Counted from the stretch's first letter, positions 1 through 10,144 are shown. The stretch: DNA of 64,000 nucleotides from Hyphomicrobiales bacterium (GCA_028290405.1 JAQGJX010000198.1:1-64000), one strand, 5' to 3'. Notes: generated from the sequence alone by a model not told the origin. Translations and numbers: made by a program.

Positions 1-238
1 TGTAAACCTTCGAGCCCTTCTTGCAGTACTGCTCGGCGACCTTCCCGAGGTTCTCGTTGAAGATGACGACGTTGTGCCACTCGGTCTTGTCCTTGCGCTC
101 GCCCGTCGCCTTGTCGCGCCACGACTCGGTGGTGGCGAGCGAGAAGTTGACGACGGAATCGCCCGAGTTCATGCGCCGGACTTCCGGGTCCCGGCCCAGA
201 TTGCCAATGAGAATGACCTTGTTGACGCTGCCCGACAT
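1..238 (-). CDS. ssb: Single-stranded DNA-binding protein, N-terminal part (cut by window edge)
   Basis: The first 79 residues of SSB are present; the C-terminal part lies beyond position 1. The visible OB-fold opening reads [20 protein letters not shown], followed by the family pattern of [12 protein letters not shown] and [12 protein letters not shown] coats single-stranded DNA during replication, recombination and repair. The ATG at 236-238 gives the usual SSB N-terminus. A LexA-type box lies 172 bp upstream of the start, and uvrA lies nearby in the opposite orientation, the common alphaproteobacterial ssb/uvrA pairing. Identity is secure; the acidic C-terminal tip cannot be checked. Confidence 0.95.
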   Translation of the reverse strand, partial: MSGSVNKVILIGNLGRDPEVRRMNSGDSVVNFSLATTESWRDKATGERKDKTEWHNVVIFNENLGKVAEQYCKKGSKVY

Positions 239-409
239 AACCCGCTCTCCAAAAGATCGCTCGCCGTCACCGGCGAAATGACTTTTAACGTGGCGCGCAC
301 CCTACCGCGCCGGACCCCCGCGCAAGCAGAAATTCCGACCCCGCGCCGCCCTTGTCCACAATGGCGTGAACCGGAGGGCTCGCGCGGCGCCGCCTGCGCA
401 GCTCACGAC

Positions 410-424
410 GTTCCTAATTTGTTC
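410..424. promoter_or_regulatory. LexA (SOS) box upstream of ssb
   Basis: The sequence is GTTC-CTAATTT-GTTC, an exact GTTC-N7-GTTC direct repeat, the SOS operator described for alphaproteobacterial LexA. It lies between the zinc-ribbon gene and ssb, in a stretch that is AT-rich for this genome. Regulation of ssb is inferred. Confidence 0.7.
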
Positions 425-478
425 TTATCAGAGCGGGCGCGAATGCGCAACAGGCGCCGGGCCTCCGAGGCAGGCCGA

Positions 479-745
479 TCAGTCCGAACCGCCCGGCATC
501 GCGGTGGCCGCCTGCCACATGCGCATGGCGCGAGCCTCGTAGGTGTGGATCTCGCCGCAGCGCGGGCATTGCACCTCGAACTGGCCCTCTCCGGTCGCGT
601 CGATGGGGTCGCCCTGCGTGGGGGCGTCGAGAACCGCGAGGTCGGCGCCGCAATTGCGGCAGCCGAACCCGAGGTAGTAAGCGCCCGGCACGAGGTTCAT
701 GCGCGCGGACGCCTGAAAGCGGCCGGCAAAATCTATGCGCGCCAT
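479..745 (-). CDS. Small zinc-ribbon-like protein, function unknown
   Basis: An 88-residue soluble protein with two CxxC pairs, C29/C32 (FGCRNCGAD) and C60/C63 (VQCPRCGEI), the layout of a zinc-ribbon fold. I do not recognise a named family. The ATG at 743-745 is preferred over an in-frame upstream start because AAAGGGGCG sits just before it. The gene lies between ssb and uvrA and reads toward ssb, so it could be transcribed from the promoter region holding the LexA box at 845-859. A role in DNA damage is possible from position only. Confidence 0.65.
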   Translation of the reverse strand: MARIDFAGRFQASARMNLVPGAYYLGFGCRNCGADLAVLDAPTQGDPIDATGEGQFEVQCPRCGEIHTYEARAMRMWQAATAMPGGSD

Positions 746-844
746 GGTGCGCCCCTTTCGCTCGCGATTGCGTTGGGGACACAACAGGTCTGGCCGGGCG
801 GGCGTTCCGTATGCAGCGCGGGCCGCTTGACGGGCGGGCCTGAT

Positions 845-859
845 GTTCTTTCTATGTTC
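845..859. promoter_or_regulatory. LexA (SOS) box upstream of uvrA
   Basis: The sequence GTTC-TTTCTAT-GTTC is a second exact GTTC-N7-GTTC repeat. It is 83 bp before the uvrA ATG and 99 bp before the start of the divergent zinc-ribbon gene, so it could serve both. uvrA is a classical SOS gene, which supports the call. Confidence 0.75.
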
Positions 860-942
860 TACTCGCGTCGATTCGCGCTCTGTGAATCTGCGGGCGGACG
901 TCTTACCTTGCAGCCAACCCCGACCGAGCCAGATCGAGACCC

Positions 943-3900
943 ATGCCGCCCAAAACCACCAAAGGCGCTGCGCCCAAGGTCGCCGCCAAGCGCGCCGCGC
1001 CCAAGCTCCCAGCTCCGAATCTCTATTCGCCCAAGCTCGCCGCGTCCAGCGCCGAGGCGGATCCAGCGTTGAACCTGCGCTTCGCCGACCAGCGCACGAT
1101 TTCGATCCGCGGCGCGCGCGAGCACAACCTCAAGAACGTGGACCTGACGATTCCCCGCGACAAGCTGGTGGTGTTCACGGGCCTGTCGGGCTCGGGCAAG
1201 TCGTCGCTGGCGTTCGACACGATTTACGCGGAGGGCCAGCGCCGCTACGTGGAATCGCTGTCCGCGTATGCGCGCCAGTTCCTCGAGATGATGCAGAAGC
1301 CGGACGTCGACCAGATCGACGGCCTGTCGCCCGCCATCTCCATCGAGCAGAAGACCACGTCGAAGAACCCCCGCTCCACCGTCGGCACGGTGACGGAGAT
1401 CTACGACTACATGCGCCTGCTGTGGGCGCGCGTGGGCGTGCCCTATTCGCCCGCCACCGGCCTGCCCATCGAGAGCCAGACGGTGAGCCAGATGGTGGAC
1501 CGGGTGCTCGCGCTGCCGGAGAAGACGCGCCTCTATCTGCTGGCGCCGGTCATTCGCGGCCGCAAGGGCGAGTACCGCAAGGAAATCGCCGAATACATGA
1601 AGCGCGGATTCCAGCGCCTCAGGATCGACGGGACCTACCACGAGATCGCCGAGGCGCCGGCGCTCGACAAGAAGTTCAAGCACGACATCGACGTGGTGGT
1701 GGACCGCATCGTCGTGCGCCCGGACGCCGCGGCGCGGCTGGCGGAATCCTTCGAGACGGCCCTGGAGCTGGCGGACGGCATCGCGGTGGTGGAATACGCC
1801 GACGAGAAGGACGCCAAGGGCGAGCCCCGTCGCATCCTGTTCTCGTCCAAGTTCGCCTGCCCGGTGTCGGGCTTCACGATCTCGGAAGTCGAGCCGCGGC
1901 TGTTCTCGTTCAACAACCCGTTCGGCGCCTGCCCGGCGTGCGGCGGGCTCGGGTTCGAGCAGAAGGTGGATCCCGAGATGGTGATCCCCGACCCCAAGGC
2001 CACCCTGCGCAAGGGCGCGGTGGGGCCGTGGGCGAAATCGTCCTCGCCGTATTACCTGCAGACCCTTGAGGCCATCGCCAAGCACTACAAGGTGCGGCTC
2101 GACCAGCCTTGGGACGAGCTGACCAAGCGCGTGCGCGACGTCATCCTGTTCGGCTCGGGCGAGGAGGAGATCACCTTCGCGTACGACGACGGGATGCGCG
2201 CCTACAAGGTGAAGAAGCCGTTCGAGGGCGTGGTGCGCAACCTTGAGCGCCGTTACGTCGAGACCGAGAGCGAGTGGGCGCGCGAGGAAATCTCGCGCTT
2301 CATGTCAGACACCCCCTGCGCAGCCTGCGAGGGCCACCGGCTGAAGCCGGAAGCGCGCGCCGTGAAGGTGGACATGCGCCACATCGGCGAAATCTCGCAG
2401 CTATCGGTGCGCGACGCGGCCCAATGGGCGCTGGATCTGCCGAGCAAGCTCGACAAGAAGCGCAACGAGATCGCGGGCCGCATCCTGAAGGAAATCCGCG
2501 ACCGGCTGATCTTCCTCGTGGACGTCGGGCTGGAATACCTCACGCTCGCGCGCGCCGCCGGCACCCTTTCGGGCGGCGAGAGCCAGCGCATCCGCCTCGC
2601 GTCGCAGATCGGCTCCGGGCTGACAGGCGTGCTTTACGTACTGGACGAGCCGTCCATCGGCCTGCACCAGCGCGACAACGCCCGTCTGCTCGAGACGCTG
2701 CGGCGCCTGCGCGATCTGGGCAACACGGTCATCGTGGTGGAGCACGACGAGGACGCCATCCTCACCGCCGATTACGTGGTGGACGTGGGCCCGGGCGCGG
2801 GCATCCATGGCGGGCGCATCGTGTCGGAGGGCAAGCCCGAGCACATTCTCAACGATCCCAACTCCCTGACGGGCGATTACCTGTCGGGCCGCAAATCCGT
2901 GGCGGTGCCGCGCGCGCGCCGCAAAGCGCAGCCGGGGCGCAAGCTGAAGGTGGTGAACGCCCGCGGCAACAACTTGAAGAACGTCACGGCGGAGATTCCG
3001 CTGGGCCTGTTCGCGTGCGTCACAGGCGTCTCGGGCGGCGGCAAGTCCACGTTCGTCATCGACACGTTGTACAAGGCGGTGGCGCGCCGCCTGAACGGCG
3101 CCATGGAGCACCCTGCCCCGCACGACCGCATCGAGGGGCTGGAGCATCTCGACAAGGTCATCGACATCGACCAGTCGCCGATCGGCCGAACGCCGCGCTC
3201 CAACCCCGCCACCTACACGGGCGCGTTCACGCCCATCCGGGAATGGTTCGCGCAATTGCCGGAGGCGAAGGCGCGCGGCTACCAGCCGGGCCGCTTCTCG
3301 TTCAACGTGAAGGGCGGCCGCTGCGAGGCGTGCCAGGGCGACGGCGTCATCAAGATCGAGATGCACTTCCTGCCGGACGTCTACGTCACCTGCGACGTCT
3401 GCAAGGGCAAGCGCTACGACCGCGAGACGCTGGAGGTGAAATACCGCGACCGCTCCATCGCGGACGTGCTGGACATGACGGTGGAGGAGGCGCGCGAACT
3501 GTTCAAGGCCGTGCCGACCATCCGCGAGAAGATGGAGACGCTGAAGCGCGTCGGCCTCGACTATGTGAAGGTGGGCCAGCAGGCGACGACGCTCTCGGGC
3601 GGCGAGGCGCAGCGCGTCAAGCTCTCCAAGGAACTGTCGCGCCGGGCGACGGGGCGCACGCTCTACATCCTGGACGAGCCGACCACGGGCCTGCACTTCC
3701 ATGACGTGAAGAAGCTGCTCGAAGTGCTGCACGAACTGGTGGACCAGGGCAACAGCGTGGTGGTGATCGAGCACAATCTCGAAGTCATCAAGACCGCCGA
3801 CTGGGTCATCGACATGGGACCCGAGGGCGGCGACGGCGGCGGCGAAATCGTGGCGCAAGGCACGCCCGAGGAGATCGCCGCCAACCCACGCTCGCACACG

Positions 3901-3972
3901 GGCCGCTTCCTGAAGGAAGTGCTGACGCGCAGGCCCATGCCCAAGGTGAAGGGGCAGGCCGCCGCGGAGTAG
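943..3972 (+). CDS. uvrA: Excinuclease ABC subunit A
   Basis: UvrA is the damage-recognition ATPase of nucleotide excision repair; it loads UvrB on lesions. At 1009 residues it is slightly longer than the usual 940-960, because of a basic, Ala/Lys-rich N-terminal extension of about 40 residues. Two ABC modules are complete: Walker [10 protein letters not shown] near residue 80 with signature LSGGESQR near 542, and Walker [10 protein letters not shown] near 695 with LSGGEAQR near 884. Zinc-module cysteines are visible in CPACGG and in CEACQGDG near 794 with CDVCKGK. The promoter region carries a LexA box. Identity is certain. Confidence 0.98.
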   Translation: MPPKTTKGAAPKVAAKRAAPKLPAPNLYSPKLAASSAEADPALNLRFADQRTISIRGAREHNLKNVDLTIPRDKLVVFTGLSGSGKSSLAFDTIYAEGQRRYVESLSAYARQFLEMMQKPDVDQIDGLSPAISIEQKTTSKNPRSTVGTVTEIYDYMRLLWARVGVPYSPATGLPIESQTVSQMVDRVLALPEKTRLYLLAPVIRGRKGEYRKEIAEYMKRGFQRLRIDGTYHEIAEAPALDKKFKHDIDVVVDRIVVRPDAAARLAESFETALELADGIAVVEYADEKDAKGEPRRILFSSKFACPVSGFTISEVEPRLFSFNNPFGACPACGGLGFEQKVDPEMVIPDPKATLRKGAVGPWAKSSSPYYLQTLEAIAKHYKVRLDQPWDELTKRVRDVILFGSGEEEITFAYDDGMRAYKVKKPFEGVVRNLERRYVETESEWAREEISRFMSDTPCAACEGHRLKPEARAVKVDMRHIGEISQLSVRDAAQWALDLPSKLDKKRNEIAGRILKEIRDRLIFLVDVGLEYLTLARAAGTLSGGESQRIRLASQIGSGLTGVLYVLDEPSIGLHQRDNARLLETLRRLRDLGNTVIVVEHDEDAILTADYVVDVGPGAGIHGGRIVSEGKPEHILNDPNSLTGDYLSGRKSVAVPRARRKAQPGRKLKVVNARGNNLKNVTAEIPLGLFACVTGVSGGGKSTFVIDTLYKAVARRLNGAMEHPAPHDRIEGLEHLDKVIDIDQSPIGRTPRSNPATYTGAFTPIREWFAQLPEAKARGYQPGRFSFNVKGGRCEACQGDGVIKIEMHFLPDVYVTCDVCKGKRYDRETLEVKYRDRSIADVLDMTVEEARELFKAVPTIREKMETLKRVGLDYVKVGQQATTLSGGEAQRVKLSKELSRRATGRTLYILDEPTTGLHFHDVKKLLEVLHELVDQGNSVVVIEHNLEVIKTADWVIDMGPEGGDGGGEIVAQGTPEEIAANPRSHTGRFLKEVLTRRPMPKVKGQAAAE

Positions 3973-3996
3973 GCGCCGCGGCTCCCGGGAGCGTTC

Positions 3997-4779
3997 CTAC
4001 CGCCCCTGCCATACAGGGGCGCGCTTCTCCAGGAAGGCGCGCGCGCCTTCCTTGCGGTCTTCGGAGGCGTAGACGTCCGGCCCCGCGTCCAGCCGCAGGC
4101 CCGCGTGCAGCGGCAGGCCGTGCGACTTGCGGAAGGTGAGCTTCAGCCGCTGGAGCGACAGGGGCGCGTTCGCGGCGATCTCGTTGGCGAGGTCCATCCC
4201 TACGCGCATCAGGTCGGCCAGCGGCGCAACCCGGTTCACCAGCCCCCAGCGCACCGCTTCTTCCAGATCGATCCGGCGGCCCGTGTACAGCCATTCCATC
4301 GCGATGGCTGGCGGCACCATGGTGGGCAGCACCACGGAGGCGAAATGGGCGCCCATGCCGCGCTTGGCCTCCGGCACGCCAAAGAAGGCGGTGTCGGCCG
4401 CCACTCGCAGGTCGCAGGCGAGAGCGAGTTCGCAGCCGCCCGCGAGCGAGGGGCCGTTGACGAGGGCGATCAGCGGCTTGCGCGAGTCGATCATCACCTC
4501 GAACAGGCTGCGCTCGGGCTCGTGCAGCGGGCCCCGATAGGCGCCGGTGGATTCGTCCGTGGCGCGCGCGTCCTTCAGGTCCGCGCCGGCGCAGAACGCG
4601 CTGCCCGCCCCCGTGATGGCGACGACGGAAACGTCGTTGTCCGTGTCGGCGGCGATGATCGCGCGGCGCAGCGCCTGCGAGAGATCGCGCGAGAGCGCGT
4701 TGCGGCGGTCGGGCCGGTTCAGCGTCAGCAGCCGCACCTTGCCGGCGGTCTCGATCTTCAGGATGTCGCTGTCGCTCAT
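3997..4779 (-). CDS. Enoyl-CoA hydratase/isomerase family protein
   Basis: A 260-residue crotonase-fold protein. The oxyanion-hole segment AFCAGADLKD and the helix segment SLAGGCELALACD are present. Glutamates sit at both usual hydratase positions (GGCEL and FGVPEAKRG), so enoyl-CoA hydration is plausible, but crotonases are diverse and the substrate is unknown. The gene starts 11 nt after the stop of the ABC permease gene and is almost certainly cotranscribed with it. The divergent genes across 7583-7727 also encode acyl-CoA enzymes, so the whole block may degrade one organic acid after its import. The 3' end faces uvrA. Confidence 0.88.
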   Translation of the reverse strand: MSDSDILKIETAGKVRLLTLNRPDRRNALSRDLSQALRRAIIAADTDNDVSVVAITGAGSAFCAGADLKDARATDESTGAYRGPLHEPERSLFEVMIDSRKPLIALVNGPSLAGGCELALACDLRVAADTAFFGVPEAKRGMGAHFASVVLPTMVPPAIAMEWLYTGRRIDLEEAVRWGLVNRVAPLADLMRVGMDLANEIAANAPLSLQRLKLTFRKSHGLPLHAGLRLDAGPDVYASEDRKEGARAFLEKRAPVWQGR

Positions 4780-4790
4780 GACGTTTCCTC

Positions 4791-6494
4791 TCAAAGCTGC
4801 GCGCGCAGCCAGCGCCGGCCGATCAGCGTCAGCGCCACCAGCAGCACGGTGTAGATGAGGCTGATGGACGCGACCTGCGCCCAGTAGCCGTTCACGTAGG
4901 CCTCGTAAATCACGATGGAGAGCACGCGCGTGTCCGTCGTGTAGAGGAACAGCGACGCAGTGAGTTCGCGCACCCCCAGCACGATCATCAGGAACGCGGA
5001 GGCCACCACTCCGCCGCGCACCAGCGGCAGCGTGATGGTGCGGATCGCCCCCTGCCGCGTGGCGCCCGCCACCATGGCGGCGCTCTCCAGATCGTCGTGC
5101 ACCTGCTGGATGCTGCTGGACACCGCCCTGTAGCCCTGCGGCAGGAACCGGGTGAGGAAGGCGATGACCAGGATGGCCAGCGTGCCGTAGACCGGCAGCG
5201 GCATGCGCACCCACGTCCACAGGATGCCGAGGCCCATGACCAGCGCCGGCACCGCGATGGGCGTCATGGCGAGGTATTCGAGCGCGCGCCGCCCCGGCAG
5301 CGTGCTGCGGTTCACCACATAGGCGAGCACGAAAAAGAACACGGACCCGATGAGCGCCGTCAGCCCGCCGGCGATGAGGCTGTTCAGCAAGCCCTGCCGC
5401 ACCGTCGGGCTGGTGATGGCCTCGTGCAGGTGCTTGAGGCTCATCTGCGCGGGATCGAACAGGGCGGCGGCGTCCACGATGAAGAGGTTGCTGCGCAATG
5501 CGCCCTGCAACAGCGCCAGCATCGGCAGGCCGACCGCAATGAACGCGTACAGCGCCACGAAGCCGAAGGCGGGCCAGCGCCACGCTCCGAGGCGGATGGG
5601 CCGCACCTGCGCGCCCTTGCCGGTGAGCGTGCGGTAATCGCGCCCCGACAGCGCGCGGCGCTGGACATAGACCAGCACGCACACCAGCGCGGTGAGCGCG
5701 ATGCTGACCGCCGCCGCCTGGTTGGGCTGCGAGGGCACCACGGTCATGAGCTTGTAGATCGAGATCGACAGCGTCTCGATGCCCACCGGCGCGCCGAGGA
5801 TCTGCGGCACCGGGAAGTCCTCCGCCATCAGCACCACGATCAGCAGGAACGCCCCGATGAGCGCAGGCTTCACCAGCGGAAACGTGATCCGCCGCAGATT
5901 GCGCTGCAACGTGCCGCCATGCACGGCGGCGGCTTCCTCCATGTCGGGGTTCACGAGCGTGAGCGCGCTGTAGAGGAAGATGAACGGATAGGGCGTGTAG
6001 TAGAGCCCGTGAATGAACGTGATGCCGCTGAGCGACTGCATCTGCAGGCGGATGGGCAGGCCGATGTAATCGAAGATGAGGTTCAGGTAGCCGCTGCGGC
6101 CCGAGCCCAGCAGCGACCAGGTGACGGCCGCCACCAACAGCGACACGAACAGGGGCATGACGCCCGCAAGGTGAATGAGCGACTTGCACGGCGCGTCCGT
6201 GCGCGCCGCCAGCCACGCCATGCTGCACCCGATCGCCATGGCGATGACGGCGCCGCCCAGCGAAACGATCAGCGTGTTCATGGTGGCTTCGGCCAGATCG
6301 CCCGACAGCAGCGCGCGGTAATGGTCCAGCGTGAAGGTGAGCCCGGTCTGGCCCGAGAACGGCGCCCCGCTCAGCAGCGAGGTGTAGACGAGGGTGCCCA
6401 CGGGCGCGGCCACCAGCACCACGAGCGCGAGGAACAGCACGCCCATCAGCAGCAGGCCGGCCGGCCGGCTTGAGGAAAACGCGCCGCCGTTCAT
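4791..6494 (-). CDS. ABC transporter permease, fused two-domain type (Fe3+/polyamine/phosphonate-like)
   Basis: A 567-residue inner-membrane protein with two BinPDT_like permease halves in tandem and about 12 membrane spans, as in FbpB/SfuB-type importers. Each half has an EAA-type loop: EEAAAVHGGTLQRNLRRITF in the first half and LESAAMVAGATRQGAIRTIT in the second. The ATG at 6492-6494 overlaps the stop codon of the ATPase gene (ATGA), implying translational coupling. Comparable transporters carry iron(III), putrescine or 2-aminoethylphosphonate, but no periplasmic binding protein gene is adjacent, so the substrate cannot be assigned. The linked enoyl-CoA hydratase hints at an organic acid; this is inference. 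Confidence 0.88.
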   Translation of the reverse strand: MNGGAFSSSRPAGLLLMGVLFLALVVLVAAPVGTLVYTSLLSGAPFSGQTGLTFTLDHYRALLSGDLAEATMNTLIVSLGGAVIAMAIGCSMAWLAARTDAPCKSLIHLAGVMPLFVSLLVAAVTWSLLGSGRSGYLNLIFDYIGLPIRLQMQSLSGITFIHGLYYTPYPFIFLYSALTLVNPDMEEAAAVHGGTLQRNLRRITFPLVKPALIGAFLLIVVLMAEDFPVPQILGAPVGIETLSISIYKLMTVVPSQPNQAAAVSIALTALVCVLVYVQRRALSGRDYRTLTGKGAQVRPIRLGAWRWPAFGFVALYAFIAVGLPMLALLQGALRSNLFIVDAAALFDPAQMSLKHLHEAITSPTVRQGLLNSLIAGGLTALIGSVFFFVLAYVVNRSTLPGRRALEYLAMTPIAVPALVMGLGILWTWVRMPLPVYGTLAILVIAFLTRFLPQGYRAVSSSIQQVHDDLESAAMVAGATRQGAIRTITLPLVRGGVVASAFLMIVLGVRELTASLFLYTTDTRVLSIVIYEAYVNGYWAQVASISLIYTVLLVALTLIGRRWLRAQL

Positions 6495-7582
6495 GTGCGC
6501 GGCGCCACGAGAACCGCGCTGGCCGGCACGTCGAGCAGCACCCGCTCGCCCAGGCCATGCCCACGCGCGTCCGCCGGGCCATAGGCCTCCCACACGGCGC
6601 CCTGCGGCAGGCGCACGCGATATTGATAGAACGGCCCCATGAAGCTCGCGAGCACGATGTCGCCTTCAAGCCGGTTCATCCCCGGCGCCGGGCTCCCTGC
6701 CCCGTCCCTTGCGCGCACCGTGATGTCGTCCGGCCGCACGCACACGCTGATGGGCCCGGCCGGGGGCGCGTCCAGCGTCTCCAGCACGCAGGCCTGTCCG
6801 TCGAGCGAGACCCGAGGGTTCGCGCCGCCGTCCGCCAGCGTGGCGTCGAAAATGTTGCTGTAGCCCAGGAAGTCCGCGATGGAGCTGGTCTTCGGGCGCC
6901 GGTACAGCGACACCGGGTCGCCGCGCTGCACCACCTTCCCGGCCTGCATCACGGCGATCTCGTCCGCCAGCGCCAGCGCCTCGCGCTGGTCGTGGGTCAC
7001 GTAGACGCTGGTGATGCCGAACGTGGTCTGCAATTCGCGCAATTGCACGCGCAGATGGTCGCGCAGCCGTGCGTCGAGGTTGCTGAGCGGCTCGTCGAAC
7101 AGCAGCACGGAGGGACGCATGACGAGGCTGCGCGCCAGCGCCACCCGCTGCATCTGCCCGCCGCTGAGATAGCTGGCGCCGCGCTCGCCGAAGCCTTCCA
7201 GCCCCACGACCCGCAAAATCTCCGTGACGCGCTTTTCCTTCTCGGCCCGGGCCACGCCCGTCATGTCGAGCGGATAGGCGACGTTCTCGTACACGCTCAT
7301 GTGCGGCCAGATGGCGTAGGACTGGAACACCATGCCCACGCGCCGCTCGTTCACCGCGACGTTGATGCGTCCGGCATGGCTGAACACCGTGCGCTGGCCG
7401 ATGGCGATGACGCCTTCCTCAGGCTGCTCCAGCCCGGCGATGCAGCGCATGGTGGTGGTCTTGCCGCAGCCCGAAGGGCCCAGCAGCACGAGCATCTTGC
7501 CCTCGGGCACGGCGATGTCCACCCCGTCCACGGCGACGGAGGCGCCATAGCTCTTGCGCAGGCCTTCGATACGAATCGCCAT
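6491..7582 (-). CDS. ABC transporter ATP-binding protein with TOBE domain
   Basis: A 363-residue ATPase. It shows Walker A GPSGCGKTT near residue 36, Q-loop VFQSYAIWPH, signature LSGGQMQRVALAR, Walker B VLLFDEPLSNLD and switch histidine VTHDQ, followed by a C-terminal TOBE-like region from about residue 280. This is the FbpC/PotA layout. The start at 7582 gives the standard opening MAIRIEGLRKSYG; longer in-frame upstream sequence reads as antisense to the divergent gene. It energises the permease encoded immediately downstream. Confidence 0.92.
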   Translation of the reverse strand: MAIRIEGLRKSYGASVAVDGVDIAVPEGKMLVLLGPSGCGKTTTMRCIAGLEQPEEGVIAIGQRTVFSHAGRINVAVNERRVGMVFQSYAIWPHMSVYENVAYPLDMTGVARAEKEKRVTEILRVVGLEGFGERGASYLSGGQMQRVALARSLVMRPSVLLFDEPLSNLDARLRDHLRVQLRELQTTFGITSVYVTHDQREALALADEIAVMQAGKVVQRGDPVSLYRRPKTSSIADFLGYSNIFDATLADGGANPRVSLDGQACVLETLDAPPAGPISVCVRPDDITVRARDGAGSPAPGMNRLEGDIVLASFMGPFYQYRVRLPQGAVWEAYGPADARGHGLGERVLLDVPASAVLVAPRT

Positions 7583-7727
7583 ATGGGCCGTTTCCCCGTC
7601 CGCGCTTTTGCCGCGCGGCTGGCGCAAGACTAGCCCGCGCGCCGCCCAAGTCAATTCGCGGCGGCTCGCTTGAAACCCCCGGGCGCTTCGTGACATGCTC
7701 GCCTCAACAGATGAGGAAACGAGCCCC

Positions 7728-8696
7728 GTGACCCAACTCCCGTCCAGAGTCCATATTCTCGAGGAAGGCCCGCGCGAGGGTTTCCAGATCGAGAAAGGTC
7801 CCATTTCCACGGCGCGCAAGATCGAACTCATCGACGCGCTCTCGCACACGGGCCTCACCCACATCCAAATCGTCTCGTTCGTCGATCCGCGCCGCGTGCC
7901 CGGAATGGCGGACGCCGAAGAGGTGGTGCGCGGCATCGCGCCGGCGCCGGGCGTCACCTACACGGGCCTCTGGCTCAACGAACGCGGCTTCGAGCGCGCG
8001 ATCGCCACCGGGGTGCTCGACATACGCGGCACCATCGTGGTCGGCGCGTCGGACGCCTTCCTCAAACGCAACCAGAACCGCGACATGGCCGAGCAGATCG
8101 CCTCCCAGCGCACGCTGGTGCAGCGCTATCGCGAGCTGGGCTATCCGGTGACCCGCGGCGGCGTGATGGCGGCCTTCGGGTGCAATTACGAGGGCGACGT
8201 GGCGGTGTCGCGGGTGGTGTCGCTGGTGGGCGAAATCCTCGCCATCGCCAACGAGAACGAGATCAAGCTGGAGTATGTGTCGCTGGCCGACACCATGGCG
8301 TGGGCGACGCCCCTGTCCATCAAGCGCGTCGTCGGCGCCCTGCAGGACGCGTATCCCGACCTACCCCTGTCGCTGCATCTGCACGACACCCGCGGGCTTG
8401 GAATCGCCAACGCGTATGCGGGGCTGGAGATGGGCGTGGCGCGCTACGACGCCGCGGTCGCTGGCCTCGGCGGCTGCCCGTTCGCGGGACACGCGGGCGC
8501 GGCCGGCAACGTCTGCACGGAGGACCTCGTGTTCATGTGCGAAGAGATGGGCGTCGACACCGGCATCGACCTCGAGGCCCTCATCGCCTGCGCGAAACTG
8601 GCGGAGGACATCGTCGGCCACCCCCTGCCCGGCGCGGTCATGCGCGGCGGCGCGCTCTCGAAACTGCGGGCCGCGGCGGCGAGCGGCAGGCGCTAG
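7728..8696 (+). CDS. Hydroxymethylglutaryl-CoA lyase family protein
   Basis: A DRE-TIM-family aldolase/lyase of 322 residues. It has the opening EGPREGFQIEKG, the metal-binding LHLHDTRG, and the signature LGGCPF with the catalytic cysteine, followed by GNVCTEDLVFM. HMG-CoA lyase splits HMG-CoA into acetoacetate and acetyl-CoA; relatives act on other 3-hydroxyacyl-CoAs. I chose GTG 7728 because GAGGAAAC sits 7 nt upstream; an in-frame ATG at 7695 adds 11 residues without a good ribosome site. It is the first of three same-strand catabolic genes and diverges from the ABC importer operon. The exact substrate is uncertain. Confidence 0.85.
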   Translation: MTQLPSRVHILEEGPREGFQIEKGPISTARKIELIDALSHTGLTHIQIVSFVDPRRVPGMADAEEVVRGIAPAPGVTYTGLWLNERGFERAIATGVLDIRGTIVVGASDAFLKRNQNRDMAEQIASQRTLVQRYRELGYPVTRGGVMAAFGCNYEGDVAVSRVVSLVGEILAIANENEIKLEYVSLADTMAWATPLSIKRVVGALQDAYPDLPLSLHLHDTRGLGIANAYAGLEMGVARYDAAVAGLGGCPFAGHAGAAGNVCTEDLVFMCEEMGVDTGIDLEALIACAKLAEDIVGHPLPGAVMRGGALSKLRAAAASGRR

Positions 8697-8717
8697 GCGC
8701 GCGCGGGGAGCGACGGA

Positions 8718-10097
8718 ATGGACAGCAGCAACGCCTCGCTCCCGCCTTCGTCCAGCGTGTCCCGCACCGGGCGGATCGGCCGCGCGTTGGGCGAATTCGC
8801 GTCCGGCATGTCCTTCGACCGCATCCCCCGCGAGGGCGTTGTCTCCATCCGCAACGCGCTGACGGATTATGCGGGCTGCGTCGTGCTGGGATGCGACGAC
8901 GACGCGGTGCGCCTGCTTGGCGCGCATGAACCTCCCGGCGACGAGGCGAGCCTGTTCTTCCAGACCAAGCGCGCATCAGCCCCCACGGCCGCGCTGCTGA
9001 ACGGCGCAGCGGGCCACGCGCAGGATTATGACGACATCGGCCTTGGCTTTCATCCCGCGCACCCCAGCGTCGCCATCGCCCCGGCGGCCTTCGCGGAAGC
9101 GCAGGCGCTGGGCGCCAGCGGGCGCGATCTCATCGCCGCTTACGCGACCGGCTACGAGGTCTGGGGCGAGATCGCGTCGCGCGACGCCGCCCCCCAGCAT
9201 CTCAAGGGCTGGCACCCCACGGGCGTCTTCGGCGCCGTCGCGTCCGCCGCAGCCTGCGCGCGCCTGCGCGGGCTGGATCCGGCGCGCGCGCTGCACGCCA
9301 TGGCCATCGCGGCCAGCATGTCGAGCGGACTTGTGGCGAACTTTGGCACCATGACCAAGCCGTTCCACGCCGGGCACGCCTCGCGCAACGGCCTGCTCGC
9401 CGCCCGCTACGCGCAAGCCGGCATGACGGCGTCTCCGGACGTGTTCGACGATCCGCGGGGTTTCCTGTTCGCGCTCTCGCCAAGAGGCGAAGTCGATCTG
9501 GAGCGGGCGCCGCAACTCGGCCGGACGTGGAGCCTGCTGGAGCACGGGATCGGCCTGAAGCTCTATCCCATGTGCTACGGCGCCCATCGCATCATCGCCG
9601 CTCTCGTCCCGTTCGCGGAGCGCGAGGACCTGCGGGCGGAGGAGATCGCGCAGGTCGATTTCGTCACCGCGCCCGAGCGGGTCGTGCCGCTGGTGCACAC
9701 CGACCCGCGCACGCCCCTCGAGGCGAAGTTCAGCGCCGAGTTCGCCGTGGCTATGTGCGTCATCGGCCGCCGCGCGAGCCTGGACCTCATTTGCGAGGCG
9801 TTCGTGATGCGCCCTGACGTGCGCGAGTTGATGGGCAAAGTGCGGCGCGACCTGTCGCTGCGCGGCCCGGCTTCTTTCAGCGAGGCGGCGCAGGACGCGC
9901 TGGTCATCGCTTACATGGACGGCCGCGTCCACCGCCTGCCGCTGGTCGCGCCGGACGATCGCGCCGCCACCATCGACGCCGCCGTGCTGCGCGCGAAGTT
10001 CATGGATTGCGTGCGCGGCAAGCTCCCGCAAGACGCGGCGGACGTCCTGTTCGCGCGATTGCAGGCGCTGGACGGACAGGACAACGTGCGATTTTGA
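8718..10097 (+). CDS. MmgE/PrpD family protein
   Basis: A 459-residue member of the MmgE/PrpD family, whose best-known members dehydrate 2-methylcitrate or isomerise related tricarboxylates such as cis-aconitate. The N-terminal all-helical domain shows the family motif HAQDYDDIG (residues about 97-105) and the HPSVAIAPAAFA segment, then CYGAHR in the C-terminal half. The gene starts 21 nt after the lyase gene. Family members in such clusters act on varied organic acids, so calling this 2-methylcitrate dehydratase would be too specific; no prpB or prpC is nearby. Confidence 0.85.
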   Translation: MDSSNASLPPSSSVSRTGRIGRALGEFASGMSFDRIPREGVVSIRNALTDYAGCVVLGCDDDAVRLLGAHEPPGDEASLFFQTKRASAPTAALLNGAAGHAQDYDDIGLGFHPAHPSVAIAPAAFAEAQALGASGRDLIAAYATGYEVWGEIASRDAAPQHLKGWHPTGVFGAVASAAACARLRGLDPARALHAMAIAASMSSGLVANFGTMTKPFHAGHASRNGLLAARYAQAGMTASPDVFDDPRGFLFALSPRGEVDLERAPQLGRTWSLLEHGIGLKLYPMCYGAHRIIAALVPFAEREDLRAEEIAQVDFVTAPERVVPLVHTDPRTPLEAKFSAEFAVAMCVIGRRASLDLICEAFVMRPDVRELMGKVRRDLSLRGPASFSEAAQDALVIAYMDGRVHRLPLVAPDDRAATIDAAVLRAKFMDCVRGKLPQDAADVLFARLQALDGQDNVRF

Positions 10098-10144
10098 AGA
10101 CAGCCAGCGCCGCAAGAGCGCAACGGCCATAATGGGAGGCTTGA

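Noticed and set aside
859-3897. Long open frames on the strand opposite uvrA (for example 859-2085 and 2401-3897)
   Set aside because: They are mirror frames of a GC-rich gene; the proteins are His/Arg/Ala-rich, lack family motifs, and uvrA is certain on the plus strand.
5097-6473. A 458-residue plus-strand frame inside the ABC permease region
   Set aside because: Composition (His/Arg/Gln-rich, no hydrophobic pattern) is that of an antisense shadow; the permease frame has clear membrane helices and EAA loops.
8718-10097. Naming the MmgE/PrpD protein 2-methylcitrate dehydratase (prpD)
   Set aside because: No methylcitrate synthase or lyase gene is near, and the family covers several substrates.
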